In this document: piece after piece, positions 1 to 5,268 of the stretch
Layout of the letters: each line of letters starts with the position of its first letter
Position numbering within the stretch: the stretch's first letter is position 1
Origin: Chloroflexota bacterium
GTDB lineage: Bacteria > Chloroflexota > Anaerolineae > UBA3071
Length of the DNA stretch: 5,464 nt
Direction of reading: 5' to 3'
Assembly: GCA_014383605.1 (NCBI GenBank)
Contig: JACNHM010000552.1
Span: forward strand, 1-5,464
The notes under the pieces: generated by a model
What the model was told of the DNA's origin: nothing
What the model saw: only the letters and a program-made list of their open reading frames with translations
The model's database searches: none
Made by a program: the position numbers and the translations under genes

Positions 1-644
1 AGACGGAGACCGCCGGGATGTGCTTGCAATGGATCGCCGACCAGTTTTACCGCCAAGAACAGAACGACCCGGCAGTGGAAAACGTCTTCGCCCTGATGGA
101 CGCTGAGGTAGAGGAGGTCGAGGCTGGGTCGGGACGCATCCTCTTCACTCCCTGGATGTACGGGGAACGGAGCCCGGTGTCGGACGTCTACGTTCGTTCC
201 ACATTCTTGAACCTGAGCGTTGATCACCGACGCGAGCACATGTTGCGAGCCGTTTACGAGGGCGTAGCGTACAATCTGGGCTGGATTCTGGAGATCATGA
301 GTCAAAAGTTCGGCTGGCAGCAAGACGCCATACGGGTCATCGGTGGGGGCGCCAAGGGAGATCCCTGGTTGCAAATCATCGCCGACGTGACAGGCAAGCG
401 AGTGGAAAAAGTGGCCAATCCCCAGCAAGCCGGCGCCGTCGGGGCGGCCCTCATCGCCGCCATTGGTCTGGGCGTCTACCCGGATTTCCAGGCCCTGAAA
501 AAGGTGATCCAGGTAACTCGCACCTTCGAGCCCCAGGTCGAGAACGCCGAAGTCTACGCCGAGCTCTTCGATGCCTACAAGAAAGTCTACGATGCGCTGA
601 AGGGGATCCACCGGCAGCTTAACCAGGAACGATTTGGAGATTAG
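1..644 (+). CDS. FGGY-family carbohydrate kinase (xylulokinase-like), C-terminal part
   Basis: The reading frame is open from the left edge (first full codon at base 3, TETAGMCLQW) to TAG at 642-644, giving 213 residues. FGGY kinases are usually about 500 residues, so the window holds roughly the last 40%, mostly the C-terminal ATPase-fold domain. Family signs are FTPWMYGERSP (bases 144-176), the segment RAVYEGVAYNLGWILE, the glycine-rich nucleotide-site motif GGGAKGDPW (342-368), and NPQQAGAVGAALIA (from about 417). Such kinases phosphorylate a sugar in the cytoplasm with ATP. The overall pattern is closest to xylulokinase (XylB: D-xylulose to xylulose 5-phosphate), but the N-terminal substrate-binding half is missing, so the sugar is an inference and no symbol is given. 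The last codons and the stop lie in the periodic repeat that begins at about 634, so the extreme C-terminus (RFGD) may have been shaped by that element. Confidence 0.9.
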   Translation, partial: TETAGMCLQWIADQFYRQEQNDPAVENVFALMDAEVEEVEAGSGRILFTPWMYGERSPVSDVYVRSTFLNLSVDHRREHMLRAVYEGVAYNLGWILEIMSQKFGWQQDAIRVIGGGAKGDPWLQIIADVTGKRVEKVANPQQAGAVGAALIAAIGLGVYPDFQALKKVIQVTRTFEPQVENAEVYAELFDAYKKVYDALKGIHRQLNQERFGD

Positions 645-749
645 AGATTGGAGATTGGAGGTTGGAGATTGGAGGTTGGGTTTTGCTCCAACATCCAACA
701 TCCAACATCCAACTTCCAACATCCAACTTCTAACTTCCAACTCAAGGAG
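634..749 (+). repeat. 7-nt-periodic imperfect inverted repeat, copy 1 (leader of the GNAT-like gene)
   Basis: The left arm is a run of 7-nt units GGAGATT / GGAGGTT (about 636-678). Then come a loop containing TTTTGCTCC and a right arm of CCAACAT / CCAACTT units running to about 740. Read antiparallel, TTGGA in each left unit pairs with TCCAA in a right unit, leaving 1-2 mismatched bases per unit, so the transcript could fold into a long, regularly bulged hairpin. The element closes with 733-749 (acttccaactcaaggag), whose last six bases are the Shine-Dalgarno of the gene starting at 757. A related copy lies at 3903-3988 on the other strand. The kinase stop codon TAG at 642-644 is inside the left arm. 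Because three 7-nt units equal seven codons, open frames through it give heptapeptide-like strings (EIRDWRL EVGDWRL, then TSNIQHP), which should not be taken as protein. Confidence 0.9.
744..749 (+). promoter_or_regulatory. Shine-Dalgarno AAGGAG deciding the GTG start at 757
   Basis: AAGGAG is followed by a 7-nt spacer and GTG at 757-759, which is standard geometry. This supports 757 over the upstream TTG at 634, whose extension would consist only of translated repeat. The site is the 3' end of the periodic element, and the same AAGGAG ends copy 2. Confidence 0.8.
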
Positions 750-756
750 TAACCCC

Positions 757-1908
757 GTGACTAAAACGCAGGCTGACGTAGAGGTACAGCCGGTTGCCAC
801 CACAGAGCACCTCAATCGCTTCATTCGATTCCCCTGGCGCATCTATGCCGATGACCCGTATTGGGTACCCCCCATCATCAGTCAGATAGAGAAAAGGCTG
901 GACACCGAGCGCAATCCCTTCTGGGAGTACGCCGAGCGGGAGCTGTTCCTGGCGCGCCGCAACGGGGAGGTGGTCGGCACCGTCGCTGCCATCGTTAATC
1001 ACCAACATAATCAGCAGCTCAACGACCAGACGGGCTTCTTCGGCTTCTTCGAGACCATCAACGATGAACAGGTAGCGGCAGCGTTGATCGCCGCCGCCTC
1101 TGGCTGGCTGCGGGAGCGAGGGATGGATCTCATACGGGGGCCTATCAACGGAGCGCCGACTGACGAGGTAGGGGTGCTCCTGGCCGGCTATGACAGGCGT
1201 CCATCTATATGGGAGGGACATACCCCCCCCTACTATCGGGAGTTGATAGAGCATTTGGGCTTTCGGAAATATGACGATTATTTTGCCTATGAGCTATGGT
1301 TCAAAGACATAGACTGGGATTTGCGCAATTTGCCGTCGAAATTCTGGCGTGTGGCTGAAAAAGTGCGTGGCAGGACGGGTGTAAGTGTCCGCAAGATAGA
1401 CATCAACCAATGGGATTCAGAGGTAGCCAAGATTCATTACCTCTACAATGTAGCATTTCGCACCATACCAGGCCACATTGATATGAGCCTTGAGAAGTTC
1501 GCCACGATGGCTGCCTCCATGCGTCCTTTCATAGACCCCGATCTGGTGATCATTGCCGAAGCGGATGGCCAGCCGGTGGGCTTCGCTGTGGCTCTGATGG
1601 ACGTCAACGAAGCGCTGTGGCACTTCAGGAGAGGTAAGCTCTACCCCTGGGACCTGATCAGGCTAAAGTGGTACATGGGGCGTATTCGCACCGCCTGCGG
1701 CAAGATGGTCGGCGTGCTGCCTGAGTACCGGGCCCGAGGTCTGGACGCTTTACTGGGCTTGGAACTTGCCCAACGGTGTATAGAAGTCGGCTATGAGCGG
1801 CTTGAGCTTTCGCTGCTGCAGGAAAAGAACACCATGATCAATCGCATTGTCCAACGCGCGGGCGCGCAGGTCTATCTGCACTACCGCGTCTACGAGAAGC
1901 CTCTTTAG
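757..1908 (+). CDS. GNAT-like acyltransferase family protein
   Basis: Predicted 383 residues from GTG at 757, chosen because of AAGGAG seven bases upstream. An in-frame TTG at 634 would add 41 residues that are only translated repeat. Recognisable blocks are the N-terminal segment FIRFPWRIYADDPYWVPP (22-39), NPFWEYAE (53-60), EVVGTVAAIVNHQHN (71-85), TGFFGFFE (92-99) and RGPIN (127-131). The C-terminal half has a GNAT-type acyl-CoA-binding-like stretch, VGVLPEYRARGLDALL (318-333), followed by EKNTMINRIVQRAGA (356-370), the usual position of the conserved Asn and late helix. This matches a widespread family of roughly 380-residue proteins annotated as GNAT N-acetyltransferases. Acetyl-CoA as donor is a family inference and the acceptor is unknown. 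No signal peptide or membrane segment is seen, so it is probably cytoplasmic. The stop is 5 bp before the MFS gene at 1914, suggesting cotranscription. Part of the gene (about 1261-1440) is clearly more AT-rich than the following transporter. Confidence 0.8.
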   Translation: MTKTQADVEVQPVATTEHLNRFIRFPWRIYADDPYWVPPIISQIEKRLDTERNPFWEYAERELFLARRNGEVVGTVAAIVNHQHNQQLNDQTGFFGFFETINDEQVAAALIAAASGWLRERGMDLIRGPINGAPTDEVGVLLAGYDRRPSIWEGHTPPYYRELIEHLGFRKYDDYFAYELWFKDIDWDLRNLPSKFWRVAEKVRGRTGVSVRKIDINQWDSEVAKIHYLYNVAFRTIPGHIDMSLEKFATMAASMRPFIDPDLVIIAEADGQPVGFAVALMDVNEALWHFRRGKLYPWDLIRLKWYMGRIRTACGKMVGVLPEYRARGLDALLGLELAQRCIEVGYERLELSLLQEKNTMINRIVQRAGAQVYLHYRVYEKPL

Positions 1909-1913
1909 TCAAG

Positions 1914-3125
1914 ATGAGCGACAGCGAAACCTCCATTCATCCACGCAAAGTATTGTTCCCCCTGGGCCTGGGCACGGCCCTTTCCCTCATGGGCGACGGG
2001 ACGCTGTACACTGTGTTGCCCACCCACACCGCCGAAGCCGGCATCGCCCTGAGCAGCGTGGGGATCATCCTGGGCGTCAACCGGGCGGTGCGGCTCTTTC
2101 TCAACGGCCCGGCGGGGCTGGCCTACGACCGCTGGCCACGGCGGCGGCTGTTCGTGCCGGCGCTGTTCATTGGCGCTCTCTCCACAGTGGTGTACGCCGC
2201 CACGCGCGGCTTCTGGCCGATGCTGATCGGGCGGCTGCTGTGGGGACTGGCCTGGTCGGGCATCTGGGTCGGCGGGGCGACGGTCATCCTGGATGTGACC
2301 ACGGCCCAGGATCGCGGGCGATGGACGGGTCTGTATCAGACGTGGTTCTTCCTGGGGGCCGCGCTGAGCGCGTTTGCCGGCGGCCTGCTCACCGACTGGT
2401 TGGGCTACAGCGCAACGATGTGGATCGGCGCGGCGGTGACGGCCGTGGGCGGTGTGGCGGCGCTGATCCTGCTGCCGGAGACGCGCCGCGCCCGGCCCAA
2501 CCCAGGCCACTCCCCGGTTGAAGAGAACAGTCTCAGGCTGCGCACCAACCGGAGTCTGTGGGTCGTTGCGTCGGTGCATGGGATAAACCGCTTCGTCACC
2601 GCCGGCGTCCTGGCAGCCACCATGGGATTGTTGGTGCGGGATCGGCTGTCATCCGCAAACCTGACCCTGGGGGTGGCGACGCTAACCGGCATGCTCATGG
2701 CCGGGCGGACGCTTCTCAGTATGGTAGCCGCTCCGCTAGCGGGAACGGCATCGGACCGGCTGGGGAGTCGCTGGGGGGTAGCAGCGTGGGGATTGGCTAT
2801 CGGTATCATCGGCATGGCGCTGATGGCCTGGGGTGCGCCGATCGCCATTCTGGCCGGCGTAGCGCTGGGCGCTGTGGCCGGAGGCAGCGTGCAGGCCCTC
2901 GTTACGGCCCTTACCGGCGACCTGGTAAGCCAGGCGCAACGGGGGCGGGCCATCGGTCTGCTGCACACGGCCGGCGACCTGGGCAGCGCAATCGGCCCGC
3001 CGGCAGCTTACGCTCTGATGCCGTGGATTGGGTTGCGGGGAGTGTATCTGCTCTGTGCGGGACTGTTCGCGGCAGGGTTGGCGCTGGCGGTGCTGTTTAT
3101 GCCACGCGCCCGAGGCGCTACGTGA
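1914..3125 (+). CDS. MFS transporter (12-helix type)
   Basis: 403 residues, the normal length for a major facilitator transporter with about 12 membrane helices in two halves. The first motif-A-like loop between helices 2 and 3 is GPAGLAYDRWPRRRLF (65-80). An arginine-containing helix-4 segment, IGRLLWGLAWSGIWVGG, covers about 105-121. RGRWTGLYQTWFFLGAALSA covers 134-153, and the first half ends with the common PET (188-190). A hydrophilic loop at about 191-212 separates the halves. The second motif-A copy is PLAGTASDRLGSRWG (274-288). It would act in the cytoplasmic membrane as a secondary transporter. Substrate and direction cannot be read, though the general look is that of drug/metabolite efflux (DHA1-like) proteins. 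The start ATG has only a weak ribosome site (AAG directly before it) and lies 5 bp after the GNAT-like stop, so translational coupling is likely. A strong hairpin follows the stop. The gene is GC-rich, which opens several long shadow frames. Confidence 0.9.
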   Translation: MSDSETSIHPRKVLFPLGLGTALSLMGDGTLYTVLPTHTAEAGIALSSVGIILGVNRAVRLFLNGPAGLAYDRWPRRRLFVPALFIGALSTVVYAATRGFWPMLIGRLLWGLAWSGIWVGGATVILDVTTAQDRGRWTGLYQTWFFLGAALSAFAGGLLTDWLGYSATMWIGAAVTAVGGVAALILLPETRRARPNPGHSPVEENSLRLRTNRSLWVVASVHGINRFVTAGVLAATMGLLVRDRLSSANLTLGVATLTGMLMAGRTLLSMVAAPLAGTASDRLGSRWGVAAWGLAIGIIGMALMAWGAPIAILAGVALGAVAGGSVQALVTALTGDLVSQAQRGRAIGLLHTAGDLGSAIGPPAAYALMPWIGLRGVYLLCAGLFAAGLALAVLFMPRARGAT

Positions 3126-3127
3126 TA

Positions 3128-3161
3128 AGGCGCCAGGCACTTCCGAAAGTGCCTGGCGCCT
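3128..3161. terminator. Perfect 15-bp hairpin between convergent genes, candidate bidirectional terminator
   Basis: The left arm AGGCGCCAGGCACTT (3128-3142) and right arm AAGTGCCTGGCGCCT (3147-3161) are exact complements around a 4-nt loop, CCGA. The sequence starts 2 bp after the MFS stop and ends 6 bp before the stop of the convergent phosphatase gene, the expected place for a shared terminator. Outer bases CGTGA (3121-3125) and TCACG (3168-3172) are also complementary and could extend the structure across an internal loop. No U-tract follows on either strand, so it is not a textbook Rho-independent terminator. It could instead be a dispersed palindromic element or an mRNA 3'-end stabiliser. 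Confidence 0.65.
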
Positions 3162-3167
3162 GAATTC

Positions 3168-3899
3168 TCACGTGATTAGCTCTTTCGGGAGGAAGTCCAC
3201 GCGGTTCAGATAGACCAGCCAGGTATCCTCATCGTTAAAATCAAAACGGCTAATCGCTGCGTTGTTGAGGAAGAACCGATAGCCCTCTCTCCCCGGCATA
3301 TCGAGAATAGCCGCCAGCAGGAAGTTAAAAAAGCCGCCGTGACTGACCACGGCTACCCGATCATCAGTGTGGCCGTGTCTCTCGATTAGGTCGCGCAAGA
3401 AGCATCTGGCGCGGGGGAGCCTTTGCTCAGGCTCCTCAAAAGGACGGTTCCACCAGCCGGCCTCGCCCAGGTAGTCGGGCAAAACGAGGTCGGGAAAATG
3501 TTGTTCGAAGTAGGCCCGATTCCGGCCAGGCAGTCCGATAGGCTCATCGGTTTGCTCGTCCCTCAAGTAGATGCCGCCCCACTCGTGGGTATCTTCCCAG
3601 GCCGCCAAAGGCAGACCAAGAGCCTGGGCAATGATGGTCCCCGTGGTCACGGCCCTGACCATCAGGCTGGAGTAGAGGTGGGTGATGCCGAATCCAGCCA
3701 CGTTCTGAATACCTCTGTCATCGCCTGTTATGTTTGGGTCGGCATAGCTCAGGAACTGGGCCAGGAACTCAGCTTGTTGGTGGCCAACTTTGGTCAATCC
3801 AGGGTCCTCGTTGCGCCCTATGTGAGAGCCGGTGTTCAGCCAGAGCGCGTTGTTCTCCGATTGGCCGTGCCTGATGAAGTATAGTTGCATATTTCTCAT
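3168..3899 (-). CDS. Histidine phosphatase family protein (phosphoglycerate mutase-like)
   Basis: Predicted 243 residues from ATG at 3899-3897. The N-terminus MRNMQLYFIRHGQSENN carries the RHG signature (R10, H11, G12), H11 being the residue phosphorylated in this family. Other expected catalytic-pocket residues are R82 in YSSLMVRAVTTGTI, E106 in THEWGG (probable proton donor) and H187 in VVSHGGFFN. All four positions are present, so the enzyme should be active. The family includes cofactor-dependent phosphoglycerate mutases and many phosphatases of small phosphorylated metabolites. The substrate here cannot be told, and a plain phosphatase is more likely than a glycolytic mutase given the divergent middle region. 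The protein is cytoplasmic, with no signal peptide. Start choice: AAGGAG (3908-3903) is 3 nt from ATG 3899 and 12 nt from an in-frame ATG at 3890 (MQLYF), so either is possible. A longer frame from TTG at 3968 adds 23 residues of translated repeat and is rejected. It converges on the MFS gene and is divergent from the gene at 4045. Confidence 0.88.
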   Translation of the reverse strand: MRNMQLYFIRHGQSENNALWLNTGSHIGRNEDPGLTKVGHQQAEFLAQFLSYADPNITGDDRGIQNVAGFGITHLYSSLMVRAVTTGTIIAQALGLPLAAWEDTHEWGGIYLRDEQTDEPIGLPGRNRAYFEQHFPDLVLPDYLGEAGWWNRPFEEPEQRLPRARCFLRDLIERHGHTDDRVAVVSHGGFFNFLLAAILDMPGREGYRFFLNNAAISRFDFNDEDTWLVYLNRVDFLPKELIT

Positions 3900-3902
3900 T
3901 GT

Positions 3903-3988
3903 CTCCTTGAACTGGAAGTTGGAGCTGGACGTTGGATGTTGGATGTTGGAACAAAATCCAATCTCCAATCTCTAGTCTCTAATCTCCA
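3903..3988 (-). repeat. 7-nt-periodic imperfect inverted repeat, copy 2 (leader of the phosphatase gene)
   Basis: Read on the minus strand, the element begins TGGAGATTAGAG and continues with GGAGATT-type units. A loop, ATTTTGTTCC, follows, then CCAACAT units, and it ends at 3919-3903 with acttccagttcaaggag. It aligns along its whole length with copy 1 (634-749) if a few 7-nt units are gapped: the start (TGGAGATTAGAG), the loop (TTTTGYTCC) and the 17-nt end (15 of 17 identical) are shared. The orientation relative to the downstream gene is the same as in copy 1. It fills nearly all of the predicted 5' untranslated region of the phosphatase gene and supplies its AAGGAG. Confidence 0.88.
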
Positions 3989-3992
3989 TCCG

Positions 3993-4021
3993 ATTATACC
4001 AACAAGCTACTTGTTGCGCAA
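3993..4021 (-). promoter_or_regulatory. Sigma70-type promoter candidate for the phosphatase gene
   Basis: On the minus strand there is a perfect -10 hexamer TATAAT (3998-3993). It is preceded, after exactly 17 nt, by TTGCGC (4021-4016), which matches the first three bases of the TTGACA consensus. Transcription would begin near 3986, at the first bases of repeat copy 2, giving a leader of about 87 nt made almost wholly of the repeat. The prediction rests on pattern and spacing alone, and the -35 is only half-matching. Confidence 0.55.
4000..4016. promoter_or_regulatory. 17-bp dyad inside the promoter spacer, candidate operator
   Basis: CAACAAG-CTA-CTTGTTG is a perfect inverted repeat with 7-bp arms and a 3-bp centre. 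It lies between the -10 and -35 of the predicted minus-strand promoter and 28 bp upstream of the divergent MFS start at 4045. An 8-bp palindrome, TTGCGCAA (4014-4021), overlaps its edge and the -35. The position suits a repressor site affecting one or both divergent genes. No regulator gene is in the window to pair with it. Confidence 0.4.
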
Positions 4022-4044
4022 GCCCGCGCATTCTCGATGATGGC

Positions 4045-5247
4045 ATGAACAAGTCCACGGAGGTGCACGCTTCCTTGTCTACCAAGGCTGGTGTCGGCAG
4101 CCGACGGCTGGTGATCACGCTGTACTCAATAGCTGTCTTCCTGTACTGGGTAGCTCTCTACCTATATGTGCCCACGCTCCCCACGTACGTTCAGAGCAAA
4201 AGCGAGAGCCTGGCGCTGGTAGGGGTTGTTCTCTCCATGTATGGTCTATGGCAAGCGATTATTCGACTGCCATTGGGCATCGCTGCTGATTGGCTGGGAT
4301 GGCGCAAGCCGTTCATCGTCGTCGGCTTTGCACTGGCCGGGCTAGGCGCGTGGGCCATGGGCGTGGCCGACGGTGTGAATGGCTTGATCATCGGCCGGGC
4401 CGTCACCGGGCTGGCGGCTTGTACGTGGGTACCATTGGTCGTGGTATTCAGTAGTCTGTTCCCACCCCAAGAGGCCGTACGGGCAATCGCCTTGCTTACC
4501 TCCGTAGGCTCAGTGGGGCGCGTGCTGGCTACGGGCGTCACGGGCTGGCTCAACGAGCTGGGCGGGCACTCTCTGGCCTTCTTCCTGGCGGCTATTGCTG
4601 CAGCGCTGGCTATTCTCATTGTGCTGCCCACTCGGGAGGTACGTCGCTCACCGCGACGACCTTCGGTTACAGGTATTGGCAGTCTGATCACCCGCCCGGA
4701 CGTGCTGATTCCTTCTCTACTCGCCGCCCTCAGCCAGTACGCCAACTGGGCTATTACTTTCAGCTTCATGCCCATTTTGGCCAGGCAACTGGGCGCAACG
4801 GGTGTCATGCAAAGCGCACTGATGAGCATGCACACCGGTGTGACCATTCTGGGTAGCCTGGTGGCGTCAACCATCGTCAACCGCGTCGGCGCCCGGCGAC
4901 TGGTGTACCTCAGCTTTGCGCTTTTGTCCACAGGGATCGCGGGGGAAGCACTCGCCGCCTCGCTGCCGTTGCTGTTTGTCTCGCAATTCTGCATTGGGTT
5001 GGCGCAGGGCATCAGCTATCCGGTGCTGATGGGCATGAGCATCCAGCACGTGGCAGACGATGAGCGTACCACAGCCATGGGCTTGCACCAGGCCGTATAC
5101 GCTGTCGGCATGTTCAGCGGACCATGGGTGAGCGGCAGACTGGCCGACGCAATAGGCATCCGTCCAATGTTCGGGGTGACGGCATTTTTCTGCCTGGTGC
5201 TGGGTATGTTCGTTGCTCGTTGGCTTACCGATAAGCGGACCGATTAG
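4045..5247 (+). CDS. MFS transporter (second, distinct paralogue)
   Basis: 400 residues, with about 12 predicted membrane helices after a short polar N-terminus (1-20). Family marks are the motif-A loop LPLGIAADWLGWRKPFI (75-91) and the motif-B-like RAVTGLAACTWVP (118-130). A charged central loop REVRRSPRRPS (197-207) separates the halves. In the second half, degenerate motif-A remnants are seen at VNRVGARR (278-285). HQAVYAVGMFSGPWVSGRLADAIG (348-371) resembles the helix 10-11 region of DHA1-type carriers. It is a cytoplasmic-membrane secondary transporter of unknown substrate. It shares only the fold pattern with the transporter at 1914, so it is not a recent duplicate. The ATG at 4045 lacks a clear Shine-Dalgarno; nearby ATGs at 4037 and 4040 are in another frame. 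The gene is divergent from the phosphatase and shares the 4000-4044 upstream region with it. The stop is 21 bp before the helicase start, so the two may be cotranscribed. Confidence 0.9.
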   Translation: MNKSTEVHASLSTKAGVGSRRLVITLYSIAVFLYWVALYLYVPTLPTYVQSKSESLALVGVVLSMYGLWQAIIRLPLGIAADWLGWRKPFIVVGFALAGLGAWAMGVADGVNGLIIGRAVTGLAACTWVPLVVVFSSLFPPQEAVRAIALLTSVGSVGRVLATGVTGWLNELGGHSLAFFLAAIAAALAILIVLPTREVRRSPRRPSVTGIGSLITRPDVLIPSLLAALSQYANWAITFSFMPILARQLGATGVMQSALMSMHTGVTILGSLVASTIVNRVGARRLVYLSFALLSTGIAGEALAASLPLLFVSQFCIGLAQGISYPVLMGMSIQHVADDERTTAMGLHQAVYAVGMFSGPWVSGRLADAIGIRPMFGVTAFFCLVLGMFVARWLTDKRTD

Positions 5248-5257
5248 GCATCCAAAT

Positions 5258-5263
5258 GGGGAG
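5258..5263 (+). promoter_or_regulatory. Ribosome-binding site GGGGAG of the helicase gene
   Basis: GGGGAG sits 5 nt before ATG 5269. It supports that start over the out-of-frame ATG at 5256, which overlaps the site itself. Confidence 0.6.
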
Positions 5264-5268
5264 CATCA

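Noticed and set aside
634..749. Possible CRISPR array in the periodic repeat
   Set aside because: The units are 7 nt and directly adjacent, with no unique spacers, and the two arms are inverted relative to each other.
634..756. N-terminal extension of the GNAT-like protein from TTG at 634
   Set aside because: It is translated 7-nt repeat, overlaps the kinase end, and a well-placed AAGGAG points to GTG 757.
1905..2579. Long antisense open frame over the first MFS gene (also 2405-2968 minus and 1847-2521 / 2558-3163 plus)
   Set aside because: These are low-complexity Arg/Pro/Ala/Gly-rich translations with no family motifs, opposite or out of frame with a clear transporter gene of high GC.
3423..3884. 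Plus-strand frame opposite the phosphatase gene
   Set aside because: The minus strand contains all catalytic residues of a histidine phosphatase in one intact frame, while this frame has no family features.
3900..3968. N-terminal extension of the phosphatase from TTG at 3968
   Set aside because: It is translated repeat. Homologous proteins of this family begin just before the RHG motif, at the MQLYFIRHG position.
4093..4105. Inverted repeat GTCGGC-A-GCCGAC near the start of the second MFS gene
   Set aside because: It is short, lies inside codons 17-21 of a coding region, and has no positional reason to be regulatory; chance is likely at this GC content.
4191..5012. 273-codon antisense frame over the second MFS gene
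   Set aside because: It is Ala/Ser/Thr/Pro-rich with no recognisable domain, and the plus strand encodes a full-length transporter with family motifs.
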